A program made the position numbers and the translations under genes. This document shows, in pieces, positions 1-10,273 of a stretch of 64,000 nucleotides of DNA. How positions within the stretch are numbered: position 1 is the stretch's first letter; each line of letters starts with the position of its first letter. This DNA comes from Candidatus Nitrotoga sp. CP45 (lineage in GTDB: Bacteria > Pseudomonadota > Gammaproteobacteria > Burkholderiales > Gallionellaceae): NCBI GenBank assembly GCA_003402375.1, contig QFXJ01000017.1, positions 1 through 64,000 of the forward strand, written 5' to 3'. Under the pieces are notes generated by a model. It was given only the letters and a program-made list of their open reading frames with translations, did no database searches and was not told where the DNA came from.

Positions 1-118
1 CAACAACGACCGTACCCATCAAGGCAAGATGTGTTGCGGGCGTACACCGATGCAAACTTGTGTGACGGAAAGGAGGCGTGGCACGATAAAATAACCACAT
101 TGAATAGCTGAATCTGAA

Positions 119-154
119 CTGACAGTCACTTCGATCAAATCGGGTAACTGTCAG
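119..154. other. Inverted repeat downstream of tatC
   Basis: An 8-bp perfect inverted repeat (119-126 and 147-154) encloses a 20-nt loop about 80 bp beyond the tatC stop. There is no T-tract, so it is not a convincing intrinsic terminator. The remainder of bases 1-234 shows no gene. Confidence 0.25.
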
Positions 155-234
155 ATGATGTCGCGATTACTACAGATTATCTGGGTTTAAAGATATTCAT
201 AGCGTAATTTTTGCGACTAAAACACAAGAAATAG

Positions 235-975
235 TCATCCACTTTTCATTTCCGCCTCTTTCGAAGGTTTTATCATCCACCCCGCTACTACGACGCCAAC
301 TTCGTACAACAACCACAATGGTATAGCAAGCATGAACTGCGATACTACGTCCGGCGGGGTGAGAAGGGCACCGAGAATAAATGCTCCGACAATCACATAA
401 GGTCGGACTTCCTTAAGCTTGGCGATACTTACCATATCCATTTTAACCAATACCACTACTGCCACCGGCACTTCAAAGGTAGTACCAAAGGCAAGGAACA
501 TCCCCATTACGAAACTCAGGTATTTGTCAATGTCAGTCATTACCGCGACGCCTTGCGGCGCGGCACCACTAAAAAAGCCAAATACCACTGGAAACACCAC
601 AAAATATGCAAATGCCATGCCGAAAAAAAACAACAACACGCTGGCCGTAACGAGCGGCAACATCAAACGCTTTTCATGTGCGTGCATCCCGGGCGCAACA
701 AAAAGCCAAGCTTGATACAATATGTAAGGTAATGCAATCAGGAATGCAGCCATCATCGCCACTTTAAGCGGCACGAAAAATGGCGTAATAACATCAATAG
801 CGATCATCTGCCCACCTTTTGGCAACTTAGCGAGCATCGGTTCTGCCAATAGCGCATAAAGATCACCTGCCCATGGAACAAGGCATATAAACACTAGCAG
901 CAGCCCCCCAAAAGCATATAGAAGGCGGGTGCGCAATTCGAGCAGATGGGAAATGAAACTTTCGCTAGTGCTCAT
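235..975 (-). CDS. tatC: Sec-independent (Tat) protein translocase subunit TatC
   Basis: TatC is the polytopic receptor of the twin-arginine translocase. With TatB it binds RR signal peptides of folded proteins in the inner membrane. The 246-residue product has the family length and six hydrophobic segments. It opens with the conserved N-terminal ISHLLELR element and ends in a short charged cytoplasmic tail with Lys and Glu. Its ATG overlaps the tatB stop (TAATG on the minus strand), so translation is probably coupled. It is the last gene of the his-hinT-tat run. Confidence 0.97.
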   Translation of the reverse strand: MSTSESFISHLLELRTRLLYAFGGLLLVFICLVPWAGDLYALLAEPMLAKLPKGGQMIAIDVITPFFVPLKVAMMAAFLIALPYILYQAWLFVAPGMHAHEKRLMLPLVTASVLLFFFGMAFAYFVVFPVVFGFFSGAAPQGVAVMTDIDKYLSFVMGMFLAFGTTFEVPVAVVVLVKMDMVSIAKLKEVRPYVIVGAFILGALLTPPDVVSQFMLAIPLWLLYEVGVVVAGWMIKPSKEAEMKSG

Positions 976-1748
976 TAATCGATGGGGAATCTTTTTTGCT
1001 CGGCAGCCATCCGCAACTCGGGCTGTACCTGCTGCATGCTAGCTTGTTTGGGTTGAATTTCGACACTATGAGGTTGCTGCATTAACTGATCTTGCAGCGC
1101 CGTCTGATCGTTAACGCTGACTTGCTGATCGGTGTTTTGCCTCAATTGACGTAATTTTTCCTCCTGAACATGCAAATTACGTGCTGCCTCTTGTTGGGCA
1201 TATAAATTACGTGTTGCTTCTTGATATGCTGATGAAATCGTTTTAAATTCAAGCTCATCTACCAGATTCACACCGCTCGCACGCGCTGAACCTTCGATAT
1301 TATCGCCACCCTGTGTGCTCAATGATGGCGTACCCTTCTCTCTTTCGCTAGCCGCAGGAAAATTCTTCTGCCCTGAATTAGTCTGTTGTACGGTGGAATG
1401 CACCTCAGAATTCAATTGCGATTGTTGATTAACACTCTCCCTAGCCTGCTCTACTTGCTGATTGAGAGACTGCGTGACTTCTTGCGCATGCAAGTTAAGC
1501 GTTTGCGTAACCTGATTCACCGCCTCTTCAGCGCTCTTGTATTCGTTTTGTACTTTTTCCTGCAGCTGACGCAATTCCTCAATTCTTAAGTCCCGTGCTA
1601 TATCAGCCTTAACACCGCTGATATAGCGTTGCCCACGACCCAACAAATGACCAAGAGTACGCGCTACCTTAGGTAGACGCTCCGGGCCAATAACAATGAA
1701 TGCGACCACCGCAATCACCATCATCTCGGAGAAATTGACGTCAAACAT
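975..1748 (-). CDS. tatB: Sec-independent protein translocase subunit TatB, extended
   Basis: TatB works with TatC in the Tat substrate receptor. Residues 1-20 form the membrane helix, ending in the family hinge GPERLP at about 21-26, and an amphipathic helix follows. At 257 residues it is much longer than E. coli TatB (171). The extra C-terminal part (about 60-257) is Gln-rich and predicted coiled or disordered, with short repeated NLYAQQEAAR / NLHVQEEK-like units near residues 180-200. It starts 15 nt after tatA and overlaps tatC by one base. The N-terminal family signature makes the identity secure; the role of the tail is unknown. Confidence 0.93.
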   Translation of the reverse strand: MFDVNFSEMMVIAVVAFIVIGPERLPKVARTLGHLLGRGQRYISGVKADIARDLRIEELRQLQEKVQNEYKSAEEAVNQVTQTLNLHAQEVTQSLNQQVEQARESVNQQSQLNSEVHSTVQQTNSGQKNFPAASEREKGTPSLSTQGGDNIEGSARASGVNLVDELEFKTISSAYQEATRNLYAQQEAARNLHVQEEKLRQLRQNTDQQVSVNDQTALQDQLMQQPHSVEIQPKQASMQQVQPELRMAAEQKRFPID

Positions 1749-1763
1749 GGCTGCTAAATCGAT

Positions 1764-1997
1764 CTATACGTTGGTGTGACTCTTGTCTTTAACTTCGCCT
1801 TCAATGGTTTGACCACCCTGTTCCACTTGCTTTTGAGTATCATCTCTAACCACTTCTGGATCTGAGCGCATACCTTCCTTAAAGCCTTTCATCGCCCCCC
1901 CCAGATCACTGCCCATATTGCGCAATTTCTTGGTACCAAATATGAGAATAACCACCAACAATACAATCAACCAGTGCCAAATACTGAATGAACCCAT
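1764..1997 (-). CDS. tatA: Sec-independent protein translocase subunit TatA
   Basis: TatA is the pore-forming subunit of the twin-arginine translocase. The 77-residue protein has one N-terminal membrane helix (about residues 5-20), the FGTKKLR hinge, and the amphipathic helix with the [12 protein letters not shown] pattern typical of TatA, then a short acidic/polar tail. A clear Shine-Dalgarno (AGGAG) precedes the ATG. It is the first of the three tat genes and follows hinT by about 30 bp. Confidence 0.97.
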   Translation of the reverse strand: MGSFSIWHWLIVLLVVILIFGTKKLRNMGSDLGGAMKGFKEGMRSDPEVVRDDTQKQVEQGGQTIEGEVKDKSHTNV

Positions 1998-2026
1998 TTT
2001 TATTTCTCCTAAAAATTTAAGTGGCG

Positions 2027-2371
2027 TTAATCTCGCCGCACCATAGGTGGAATACTTCCGCCTATGATATGAATATGCAGGTGAAACACTTCTTGCCCTC
2101 CACCCTTGCCAGTGTTTATTACAGTACGAAAGCCGTTGCTCAGCCCCTGTTCTTTTGCCAGTTTAGGCGCCAGCAACAACATCCTTCCCAGTAACGTCTC
2201 ATGACTGCCATCAACTTCCATCAGTGAAGCCAAATGCAACTTAGGGATCAGCATGATATGTACTTGCGCGACTGGGTGGATGTCATGGAAGGCAAGCAAC
2301 TCGCCGTCATCATACACCTTTCGGCAAGGTATATCACCGCGAACTATCTTACAAAAAACACAATCGTCCAC
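2027..2371 (-). CDS. hinT: HIT-family purine nucleoside phosphoramidase HinT
   Basis: HinT hydrolyses adenosine 5'-phosphoramidates and aminoacyl-AMP-type substrates. The 114-residue product starts with the family [12 protein letters not shown] element, and the histidine-triad motif HLHIHIIGG lies near the C-terminus. The start is GTG, supported by a GGGAG Shine-Dalgarno about 7 nt upstream. It sits between hisE and tatA, an arrangement common in betaproteobacteria. Confidence 0.95.
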   Translation of the reverse strand: MDDCVFCKIVRGDIPCRKVYDDGELLAFHDIHPVAQVHIMLIPKLHLASLMEVDGSHETLLGRMLLLAPKLAKEQGLSNGFRTVINTGKGGGQEVFHLHIHIIGGSIPPMVRRD

Positions 2372-2475
2372 TTTTTTCTCCCTGATCTCACTCCAACTCT
2401 AATTAACCTGGCGACAGGAACCAGTAGACACTCGCCATACTGACAAATCCCCTTCTAACCATGAAAAATGGAATA

Positions 2476-2805
2476 TCAGGAGGCGTTACTCTTACGACCG
2501 GCCTTCTCATCAAGCCCGGAAACCCCTACCCGTTGCGCCAGCTCTTCCAGCACATCATTTACGCTCATGCCATGCTGCGCTAGCAAAACCATACAATGAA
2601 ACCACAGATCAGCGGTTTCGTATACTAAATGTTGTTTATCACCGCTTTTAGCGGCCAACAGTACTTCCGTGGCTTCTTCACCGACTTTTTTCAGGATAAC
2701 ATCTTCGCCTTTGCTAAACAGTTTGGCTACATATGAGCTTTCAACTGCGGCGTCTTTGCGCGCCACTATTGTTTCCATCAATTTTTGAAGAATGTCGTTT
2801 CTCAT
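2476..2805 (-). CDS. hisE: Phosphoribosyl-ATP pyrophosphohydrolase HisE
   Basis: HisE carries out the second step of histidine synthesis, PRATP to PRAMP plus pyrophosphate. The 109-residue protein is an all-alpha MazG-like pyrophosphohydrolase. The family pattern is visible: [19 protein letters not shown] at about 29-47 with metal-binding acidic residues, then [13 protein letters not shown]. HisE and HisI are separate here, as in many betaproteobacteria, not fused as in E. coli. It starts 3 nt after the hisI stop. Confidence 0.96.
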   Translation of the reverse strand: MRNDILQKLMETIVARKDAAVESSYVAKLFSKGEDVILKKVGEEATEVLLAAKSGDKQHLVYETADLWFHCMVLLAQHGMSVNDVLEELAQRVGVSGLDEKAGRKSNAS

Positions 2806-2808
2806 TGA

Positions 2809-3204
2809 TTATGATTTCTTTTGATAAATCTCATCGGGCGCTTTAAGTACCGGGTCGATTTCCACCCACCGATCCTTTTCCAGGCGACTAAAAAAGCAAC
2901 TGGCTCGCCCAGTATGACAGGCGATTCCGCCAACCTGCTCCACTTTCAATAAAACCACATCGCTGTCGCAATCAAGGCGAATTTCCTGCACCCGCTGAAT
3001 ATTGCCGGATTCTTCGCCCTTGTGCCACAATTTTTTACGCGAGCGCGACCAATATGTCGCCTCGCCCGACTGAACGGTGCACTTTAAAGCCTCGAGGTTC
3101 ATCCACGCCATCATCAGCACGCAACCTGTACTTGCGTCCTGTGCAATGACCGGCACTAATCCATCTGCCGACCAGCTTACTTTATTCAACCAGGTGTCGC
3201 TCAT
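2809..3204 (-). CDS. hisI: Phosphoribosyl-AMP cyclohydrolase HisI
   Basis: HisI opens the purine ring of PRAMP, the third step of histidine synthesis. The 131-residue stand-alone enzyme carries the family motifs: [26 protein letters not shown], and the zinc/magnesium site [13 protein letters not shown] with a downstream ACHTG. The ATG overlaps the hisF stop by 4 bp (ATGA), so the two are probably translationally coupled. Confidence 0.96.
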   Translation of the reverse strand: MSDTWLNKVSWSADGLVPVIAQDASTGCVLMMAWMNLEALKCTVQSGEATYWSRSRKKLWHKGEESGNIQRVQEIRLDCDSDVVLLKVEQVGGIACHTGRASCFFSRLEKDRWVEIDPVLKAPDEIYQKKS

Positions 3205-3959
3205 AACCGCACCACAATACCTTGCTGTGCCATATATTGCTTGGCCTGCTGTATCGTGTATTCACCATAATGAAAAATACTGGCCGCCAACACCGCATCC
3301 GCACCGCCCAACTTCACGCCGTCCGCCAAATGCTGTAGCGTACCCGCACCGCCGCTGGCGATAAGGGGTATTTCCAGCGCATCCGTCACCGCGCGAATAA
3401 GTTGTAAATCATAACCAATTTTGCTGCCATCACGATCCATACTGGTAAGCAGGATTTCTCCCGCGCCCAGTGCCTGCATCTTTTTAGCCCATTCCACTAC
3501 ATCCAAGCCGGTAGCCTGACGTCCGCCATGAGTGAATACCTCCCAACGACCGGGCTGAATCTGTTTAGCATCTATTGCGACCACGATACATTGCGAGCCG
3601 TAGCGCCCTGCAGCATCCGCCACCAGTTGCGGGTTGAGTACGGCAGATGTGTTAATGCTTACCTTGTCGGCGCCCGCATTAAGTAGGTTGCGCACATCTT
3701 CCACTTGGCGCACACCGCCACCCACAGTGAGAGGAATAAAAACCTGCTCGGCCACCTGCTCAATGATACGAAATAAAATACCACGGTCATCGGAACTGGC
3801 GGTGATGTCGAGAAAAGTTAACTCGTCTGCGCCCTGCTGGTCGTATCGGCGCGCAATTTCTACCGGGTCACCTGCATCGCGCAACTCAACAAAGTGGACA
3901 CCCTTGACTACGCGACCAGCGGTTACGTCCAGACAAGGAATGATACGTTTGGCTAGCAT
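3201..3959 (-). CDS. hisF: Imidazole glycerol phosphate synthase cyclase subunit HisF
   Basis: HisF is the (beta/alpha)8-barrel cyclase that uses ammonia from HisH to form IGP and AICAR. The 252-residue protein has the opening [19 protein letters not shown] with the catalytic Asp of strand 1, the phosphate-binding GGGVR loop, and the second half-barrel motif [15 protein letters not shown] containing the second catalytic Asp. It lies between hisA and hisI; hisH is three genes upstream in the same operon. Confidence 0.97.
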   Translation of the reverse strand: MLAKRIIPCLDVTAGRVVKGVHFVELRDAGDPVEIARRYDQQGADELTFLDITASSDDRGILFRIIEQVAEQVFIPLTVGGGVRQVEDVRNLLNAGADKVSINTSAVLNPQLVADAAGRYGSQCIVVAIDAKQIQPGRWEVFTHGGRQATGLDVVEWAKKMQALGAGEILLTSMDRDGSKIGYDLQLIRAVTDALEIPLIASGGAGTLQHLADGVKLGGADAVLAASIFHYGEYTIQQAKQYMAQQGIVVRL

Positions 3960-3999
3960 ATTATCTAATCTGAGCAGAGGGAAATGGAAATCTCAACAC

Positions 4000-4758
4000 T
4001 TAACTTTTCACATTTCTATTCGCGGTTAACATATCTGCCAATTTTTGTGCCGCAGCAAAATTCAAAGTATCTTCATAGATGGCCCGGCCAGTTATCGCAC
4101 CAGTAATACCGTTGTCCTGTACCGCACACAGCGCATGCACATCGTCAAGATTAGTGATGCCGCCACTTGCAATGACTGGCACCGTAAGTTCACGAGCCAA
4201 TTCCACAGTCGCGGGAATATTTACGCCAGATAACATACCATCACGCCCGATGTCAGTGTAGATGATGGCCTCAATGCCATAACTTTCAAAACGCTTAGCT
4301 AGGTCAAGCACGTCATGTCCTGTCACCTTAGACCAGCCGTCCACCGCCACCTTGCCAGCATTAGCATCGAGTCCTACCATGACGTGGCCTGGAAAAGCAT
4401 CGCAGGCCTCATGCAAGAAACCAGGAGTCTTCACCGCTGCAGTGCCTATAATGACATACGCAACTCCAATATCGAGATAGCGTTCTATGGTTCCCAGATC
4501 GCGAATGCCACCCCCTAACTGAATTGGCACGTCCAGCCCAACCGCTTCCACGATGCTACGGACAGCCGCTTCGTTCTTAGGTTTGCCAGCAAAAGCGCCA
4601 TTCAAATCAACCAAGTGCAGGCGGCGCGCGCCCTGTTTTAACCAATGTAGCGCCATCGATTCAGGATCTTCGGAAAACACCGTGGCATCTTCCATCACAC
4701 CTTGGCGCAGGCGTACGCAATGCCCATCTTTTAAATCAATCGCAGGAATAATCAGCAT
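4000..4758 (-). CDS. hisA: ProFAR isomerase HisA
   Basis: HisA is the phosphoribosylformimino-AICAR-phosphate isomerase, an Amadori rearrangement on a half-barrel-duplicated TIM barrel. The protein opens with [11 protein letters not shown] (first catalytic Asp), contains the phosphate loop QLGGGIRD, and has [13 protein letters not shown] with the second catalytic Asp. I place the start at the ATG at 4758, giving 252 residues. The frame is open upstream to a TTG at 4782, but family members begin at this methionine. No strong Shine-Dalgarno supports either choice. Confidence 0.95.
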   Translation of the reverse strand: MLIIPAIDLKDGHCVRLRQGVMEDATVFSEDPESMALHWLKQGARRLHLVDLNGAFAGKPKNEAAVRSIVEAVGLDVPIQLGGGIRDLGTIERYLDIGVAYVIIGTAAVKTPGFLHEACDAFPGHVMVGLDANAGKVAVDGWSKVTGHDVLDLAKRFESYGIEAIIYTDIGRDGMLSGVNIPATVELARELTVPVIASGGITNLDDVHALCAVQDNGITGAITGRAIYEDTLNFAAAQKLADMLTANRNVKS

Positions 4759-4792
4759 GACAGCACTATACAATATGAACAAAAATAAAAAA

Positions 4793-5428
4793 TTAAACCG
4801 GCACCCAATTCACAAAATTTTTCAGCAACATCAGTCCAGCACCTTGGCTCTTCTCTGGATGAAACTGCACAGCAAATAAATTATCACGCGCCACGGCACA
4901 GACAAACGACTGTGGATAGCAACAAGTAGCCTGCACAAACTGCGCATCCTGTTGACATACGTAGTAACTATGCACAAAATAAAAGCGCGCGTTCTGATCT
5001 ATGCCTTCCCATAGTGGATGGTTACCATGTTGCACTTGATTCCAACCCATATGCGGCACCTTCAACTTATTATTCTGCGCATCGCGCAAATTGCTGGCGA
5101 AGCGCACGACCCTGCCCGGCAGGATGGACAATCCAGAAATATCGCCTTCCTCACTGTGTTCAAATAACATTTGCAGGCCGATACAGATACCAAGAAAAGG
5201 CTTGGTCCGCGCCGCATGCAACACTGCCGCTCGCAACCCGCGCATCTCCAACTCGCGAATACAGTCTGGCATCGCACCTTGGCCAGGAAAAACCACACGA
5301 GCCGCCTGTATAACTTCTTGCGGATCATCGGTCACCACGATAGACGCAGTTGGCGCAACAGCGCGCAATGCTTGATGTACCGAGCGCAAATTGCCCATGC
5401 CATAATCAATTATCGCAATATCTACCAT
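4793..5428 (-). CDS. hisH: Imidazole glycerol phosphate synthase glutaminase subunit HisH
   Basis: HisH is a class I glutamine amidotransferase that feeds ammonia to HisF. The 211-residue protein shows the start [10 protein letters not shown], the oxyanion-strand region [10 protein letters not shown], the nucleophile Cys82 in FLGICIGLQ, and the His/Glu of the triad in VQFHPEKSQ near the C-terminus. The gap of about 108 bp to hisB is the longest inside the his run, so a secondary promoter is possible. Confidence 0.97.
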   Translation of the reverse strand: MVDIAIIDYGMGNLRSVHQALRAVAPTASIVVTDDPQEVIQAARVVFPGQGAMPDCIRELEMRGLRAAVLHAARTKPFLGICIGLQMLFEHSEEGDISGLSILPGRVVRFASNLRDAQNNKLKVPHMGWNQVQHGNHPLWEGIDQNARFYFVHSYYVCQQDAQFVQATCCYPQSFVCAVARDNLFAVQFHPEKSQGAGLMLLKNFVNWVPV

Positions 5429-5536
5429 AAGTTATACGTGATTTTTATAAATCTAAATCCACAACATACGACACTCAATTCTATTAGGTACATTATCTCA
5501 TTTATTACTTCGTTTATTGAAGCGACTTGAGAATCT

Positions 5537-6124
5537 TTACAATGTACCCTTTGTGGAGGGCATCATGCCTACCATACGCGGATCAACCTCCAGCGCCATG
5601 CGCAAAGCACGGCCGAATGCCTTGAACACAGTTTCCGCCTGATGGTGAGCATTTTTACCAACCAAATTGTCGATGTGCAGCGTCACCAGCGCATGATTGA
5701 CAAAGCCTTGGAAAAACTCATGAACCAAGTCCACATCAAATTCACCTATGTTGGAACGCACAAAATTTACATTGAACACCAAACCGGGGCGACCGGAAAT
5801 ATCCAGCACTACGCGCGACAGCGCCTCGTCTAGTGGGACATAAGCATGGCCGTAACGACGTAGCCCCTTTTTGTCTTCTACCGCTTGGCTGAACGCTTGA
5901 CCAAGAGTGATACCGATATCCTCGACAGTGTGATGCGCATCAATATGAAGATCACCTTTGGCAACGATGTCCAAATCAACCATGCCATGACGTGCAACTT
6001 GATCGAGCATATGCTCGAGAAAAGGCAAACCGGTATCGAATTTGACCTTACCGCTACCATCTAAATCCAGCTTGATAGTGATCTGAGTTTCCAGGGTGTT
6101 ACGAGTAACTTGCGCACTACGCAT
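5537..6124 (-). CDS. hisB: Imidazoleglycerol-phosphate dehydratase HisB
   Basis: HisB dehydrates IGP to imidazole-acetol phosphate. At 195 residues it is the monofunctional dehydratase, without the N-terminal histidinol phosphatase of enterobacteria. The Mn-binding histidine motifs are visible: [27 protein letters not shown], and the C-terminal [17 protein letters not shown] separate histidinol phosphatase must therefore be encoded elsewhere. It is 20 bp downstream of hisC. Confidence 0.97.
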   Translation of the reverse strand: MRSAQVTRNTLETQITIKLDLDGSGKVKFDTGLPFLEHMLDQVARHGMVDLDIVAKGDLHIDAHHTVEDIGITLGQAFSQAVEDKKGLRRYGHAYVPLDEALSRVVLDISGRPGLVFNVNFVRSNIGEFDVDLVHEFFQGFVNHALVTLHIDNLVGKNAHHQAETVFKAFGRALRMALEVDPRMVGMMPSTKGTL

Positions 6125-6144
6125 AATTTTCCCTAATAAACAGC

Positions 6145-7239
6145 CTAAACAAATTGATGAATACTTTCCTGCAATGCCCGTATGAAATGTTCATTCTCTT
6201 GCGGAGTGCCCACTGTAACTCGTAAACAATTAACCAATAACGGATGGGATTTGCTCAAATTCTTGATTAACACACCCCGTTTTTTCAGTCCATGAAAAAT
6301 CTTATCAGCATGCATCACACGAAATAAGATGAAATTGGCATCACTCACATAAGGTCGTACATCCGCCACCCCAACCAGCCGCTCATATAACCATGCGCGA
6401 TCCTGTTTGATCTGCTCGGCCTGCCGCAACAGCACATCGTGATGCTGCAATAATTTTTCCGCCACCTGCTGCGTCAACACGCCTATATTATACGGCAAAC
6501 GGAGCTTTTCTAACTGCGCTAGCCACACCTTACTACCCACCATAAAGCCCAAACGCAAACCAGCCATACCAAGCTTGGAGAATGTACGCATCACCAGCAG
6601 ATTTGAATAACGCGTCAACATGGGCATAAAACTAGCATTAGCAAAAGCATAATAGGCTTCGTCCACCACCACCAAACCGGGGGCAGCCTCAATAATTTGA
6701 GCAATAACTTCCGCATCAAACAGATTTCCGGTGGGATTATTTGGATAGGACAAAAACACTAGCGCAGGCTGATAATGTTGCATGGCAGTCAGAATGGCAG
6801 GCAAGTCCAGGGCAAAATCTTCTGTCAGCGGCACACCTACATATTGCATCCCAGTAAAAGCTGCGATCATTTTGTACATCACAAACGAAGGCTCGACGCT
6901 CAATAATGTAGCATTAGGCTTAGCGACCGCAAGCGCTAACAACTGGATGATCTCATCCGACCCATTTCCAAGCAATATATCCAAACCCTGTGGCAAGCCA
7001 GTCACGACGCGGATGCTGGCCTTTAGCCGCTGAGCATCGGCGTCAGGGTATCGGTTGATGGCGACATCCGCCACCAGGCGGGAGATCTCCTCACGCAATG
7101 ACTGTGGCAGTGAATAAGGATTTTCCATTGCATCCAATTTGACCATGCCAGTGCTATCGGACACAGGGTAAGCTTGCAAATCGAGCACTTTTTGGCGGAG
7201 CAAACTTTCAGGTGTTGCCCCAAAATTGGTAGAAGACAT
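6145..7239 (-). CDS. hisC: Histidinol-phosphate aminotransferase HisC
   Basis: HisC is a PLP-dependent aminotransferase (fold type I) that converts imidazole-acetol phosphate to histidinol phosphate. The 364-residue product shows LDAMENPY, the phosphate-anchoring [27 protein letters not shown], and the PLP-lysine motif [16 protein letters not shown]. It is the first gene of the minus-strand his run. hisG and hisD, which commonly precede hisC in betaproteobacteria, are absent upstream. Confidence 0.96.
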   Translation of the reverse strand: MSSTNFGATPESLLRQKVLDLQAYPVSDSTGMVKLDAMENPYSLPQSLREEISRLVADVAINRYPDADAQRLKASIRVVTGLPQGLDILLGNGSDEIIQLLALAVAKPNATLLSVEPSFVMYKMIAAFTGMQYVGVPLTEDFALDLPAILTAMQHYQPALVFLSYPNNPTGNLFDAEVIAQIIEAAPGLVVVDEAYYAFANASFMPMLTRYSNLLVMRTFSKLGMAGLRLGFMVGSKVWLAQLEKLRLPYNIGVLTQQVAEKLLQHHDVLLRQAEQIKQDRAWLYERLVGVADVRPYVSDANFILFRVMHADKIFHGLKKRGVLIKNLSKSHPLLVNCLRVTVGTPQENEHFIRALQESIHQFV

Positions 7240-7905
7240 AAATTATCGACACTGTTAGACACCATCATTTTATCCTAATCGTAATGCATTCTGGTCAAAT
7301 TTCCTTTGACAGTGCAATTTTTGCTCCAGCCCGCACCTCTCAATCACGCCATAGATACACTGTGCCACTTTGATATCTATCGACCCACTACCCGGACGTG
7401 TTAAGGGACAGCCAGATATGCGGTTACCCTGCGGCATAGGTGGCCGCCGATAGGATGCCGAGCGCGCAAGCTTGGCGCGGTATCGACAGAGATGGTACTT
7501 GACCCATAGCAACCACCTAAATTTCATGCAATGTAAGCCGATAATAGACTTATACGGGGCGACGTCCCCTTCCACAGAAGGCAGTAAATGAAACAGACTG
7601 ACCAACAACACAAACGGGCTGCCTGACAAACGCAAATGGATAAAGCTATCATCGTCAGAAGCGCCTAGAGCATATGTGAACGCCACCCTTAGACGACGAC
7701 ATAACAAGTACGGTAAAAATTTGGCCAATATTTTAAGAAATGAAAAATAATTACGATTTAATCCTTTAATCCCTCAATACAAAAAATAAGGTTGCACTAC
7801 CGAATTTATGAATTACTAAAGTGCCAAGTTAGAGGCAATTTTCCACCTTATTCTATTTATCATGCCCATTAAATTTCTCTGATAATTCAACTTAAAGAAG
7901 TTGTA
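7240..7905. other. Intergenic region between hisC and bcsB
   Basis: This 666-bp divergent spacer must hold the promoters of the his run and of bcsBZC. A 152-codon minus-strand frame (7270-7728) starts at TTG without a Shine-Dalgarno, has an unusual Arg/Cys-rich composition and matches no family I know, so I do not call it a gene. Bases 7730-7900 are very AT-rich, as expected of a promoter zone, but I could not pick a reliable -35/-10 pair. Confidence 0.5.
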
Positions 7906-10263
7906 ATGGTAAAAAATAACAACAAAATAAAATCGAATCATTTACACAATGAAGTCAGACAAAACCGAAAAATCAAAAAAATGAAAGTCTCTGTGATCAC
8001 AAATCTCAACAAATCATTCTTACTGTTCGCAGCACTTTGTTTAAATTTTTCGTCTCTTTCATGGGCCGATCAGGTAGATGCACCACTTCTTTTGCCAAAG
8101 ACAGAAGCTGCAATAATTCCCAGCCGTCAATCAATATTAACGATGAAGGATATTGGCGCTTCCCGTCCAATCGAGTTGAGAGGCGTGAACAGCAATGCCT
8201 ATCTTTCTTTGGGCGTGCGGCTGGACGAAGTCGTCACCAAGGCTAAACTGCGCCTAAACTACACGCTATCCCCCGCACTACTACCAAATATCTCTCATCT
8301 CAAGGTATACCTGAACGATGAAGTATTGGCCACGTTACCAGTAACCAAAGAAAGTCCGGCTGGCCCACAAAAACTTGATGTTGAGCTTGATCCCCGTTTC
8401 TTTACAGACTTTAACAAACTACACCTGCAATTTATCGGCCATTACACCAATGATTGCGAATTTCCTCTGCACTCCAGCTTGTGGGCCAACATTAGCAACA
8501 CGAGCACGCTGGAAATAAATTTGCAATCAATCGCTCTACGCAACGATCTTGCCCTGCTGCCAGCACCCTTCTTCGATCAACGGGACAACCGCTTGCTTAC
8601 CCTGCCTTTCGTGTTTGCCACTAAGCCATCCCTGAATTCCCTGCGGGCGGCGGGCAGTCTTGCCTCTTGGTTTGGTGCTTTGGCGAGCTATCGCGGTGCC
8701 CGCTTTCCGGCCTATCTGAATCGTCTGCCAGAGCGTTATGGCGTGGTTTTTGCGGCCAACGATGAACGGCCAGAATTTCTTGCTAAATATCCCAAAGTGG
8801 ACGCACCAACCATCTCTCTGATACAACACCCGGAAAACCCTACAGGTAAGCTACTCCTCATCCTTGGCCGCAATGCTGCCGACCTGCAGCTAGCCGCAGA
8901 CGCCTTGGCCCTAGGCAAGGCTGTCATGACTGGCACTTCAATTGCCGTTAAAAAACTGGAATATCCACCGCGCCGTATCGCCTACGATGCACCCAACTGG
9001 CTGCAGTCAGGCCGCCCCATACCATTGGGCCAACTCGTCAATAGCCCCGCCGACCTACAGCGCCAGGGCCAGCCTCTCGAACCCATTCTCATCAACGCCC
9101 GCTTGCCAGCTGATCTGTTTACTTGGGAAGTAAAAGGAATACCAATTGACCTCAAATACCGTTACACGCCACCGGCAGAACAAGGCGATGCCAATCTGAG
9201 AATTGAAATAAACGACCAATTTATAGAAGCAATACCGCTGCTATCCAGCACAGGAACCCGAGAAAAGAACCACCTGATACTGCCTATTCTGGATGATGGT
9301 TCCTTGCGGGAGCAAAGCGGCGTGATGATCCCTGCTTTCCACCTGGGCAGCAATAACCAGCTACAGTTTTCATTTTCAATTCCGTCCAGTGACAATGGCC
9401 GCTGCAAATCTTCACCACAAGAAAACATGCGCGCTGCAATCGACCCGGACTCAACCTTGGATCTCAGTCACTTCTACCACTACGCAGCAATGCCAAACCT
9501 GGCATTTTTCGCTAATAGCGGATTTCCGTTCACAAAATACGCAGATCTAGCCGAAACCGCGATCGTCATCCCAGACCAACCTAACACCTTTGACATGGAG
9601 GCCATGTTCGCTTTACTGGGCCATATGGGTCGCTCTACCGGTGTTCCCGCCCTGCACTTCAAGCTCATCCAAACAAAATCCATACAGTCTGCAAAAGATT
9701 CAGACTTGTTGGTGATTGCCAGTGGTGCCAACAAGGATCTTCTCGCTAGCTGGGGTAAATCCCTTCCAACCCTGCTGGAAGAAGGAAGCCGCACCTTTAC
9801 GCCTTTAGGCAAAGCCATGGATATGGCTTATGACTGGTTCGGAATGAATGAAAACAAAACATTCAAACCTGGAGAAAGCAGCATATTTCTTGGATCCGGC
9901 CCCCTGGCCGCCATCATCGGCTTTGAATCACCGCTCAGTCCATCACGTAGTGTCGTGGCCCTTACTGCCAATACCCCAATAGCTTTGACCTCAGCTCTAG
10001 ATGCCCTAAGCGATGGCGGAAAGGTTCAATACATCCGCGGTGATATCGCTTTAATGCGAGGAGGAAATGTCGAAAGTTACCGCGTTAACGATGTGTATTA
10101 CGTTGGCGAATTGCCTTGGTGGCGCTGGATATGGTTCCACCTGCATCACCATCCTCTATTCCTGACTACTATCGGCATCGCAATCGGTCTTTTTGTTGCC
10201 CTGCTTGCGTTTGGTGCCCTACGTAGCCTAGCTGCCAGACGGCTCGGCCAGCACAAGAAATAA
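7906..10263 (+). CDS. bcsB: Cellulose synthase periplasmic regulatory subunit BcsB
   Basis: BcsB is the periplasmic partner of BcsA. Its carbohydrate-binding and flavodoxin-like domains guide the emerging glucan, and its C-terminal membrane anchor completes the synthase. The 785-residue protein has a signal peptide (hydrophobic core FLLFAALCLNFSSLSWA), family stretches such as RPIELRGVNS and the FIGHYTNDCEFP segment, and a C-terminal transmembrane helix (about 750-775) with a basic tail. The start at 7906 has an AAGAAG element 5 nt upstream but gives a 25-residue longer n-region; the ATG at 7981 fits a normal signal peptide but lacks a Shine-Dalgarno. It is the first gene of bcsB-bcsZ-bcsC, on the opposite strand from bcsA. 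Confidence 0.93.
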   Translation: MVKNNNKIKSNHLHNEVRQNRKIKKMKVSVITNLNKSFLLFAALCLNFSSLSWADQVDAPLLLPKTEAAIIPSRQSILTMKDIGASRPIELRGVNSNAYLSLGVRLDEVVTKAKLRLNYTLSPALLPNISHLKVYLNDEVLATLPVTKESPAGPQKLDVELDPRFFTDFNKLHLQFIGHYTNDCEFPLHSSLWANISNTSTLEINLQSIALRNDLALLPAPFFDQRDNRLLTLPFVFATKPSLNSLRAAGSLASWFGALASYRGARFPAYLNRLPERYGVVFAANDERPEFLAKYPKVDAPTISLIQHPENPTGKLLLILGRNAADLQLAADALALGKAVMTGTSIAVKKLEYPPRRIAYDAPNWLQSGRPIPLGQLVNSPADLQRQGQPLEPILINARLPADLFTWEVKGIPIDLKYRYTPPAEQGDANLRIEINDQFIEAIPLLSSTGTREKNHLILPILDDGSLREQSGVMIPAFHLGSNNQLQFSFSIPSSDNGRCKSSPQENMRAAIDPDSTLDLSHFYHYAAMPNLAFFANSGFPFTKYADLAETAIVIPDQPNTFDMEAMFALLGHMGRSTGVPALHFKLIQTKSIQSAKDSDLLVIASGANKDLLASWGKSLPTLLEEGSRTFTPLGKAMDMAYDWFGMNENKTFKPGESSIFLGSGPLAAIIGFESPLSPSRSVVALTANTPIALTSALDALSDGGKVQYIRGDIALMRGGNVESYRVNDVYYVGELPWWRWIWFHLHHHPLFLTTIGIAIGLFVALLAFGALRSLAARRLGQHKK

Positions 10264-10273
10264 GCACCTGGAA

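Noticed and set aside
7270-7728. 152-codon minus-strand frame upstream of hisC
   Set aside because: It starts at TTG without a Shine-Dalgarno, has an odd Arg/Cys-rich composition and matches no known family; treated as intergenic.
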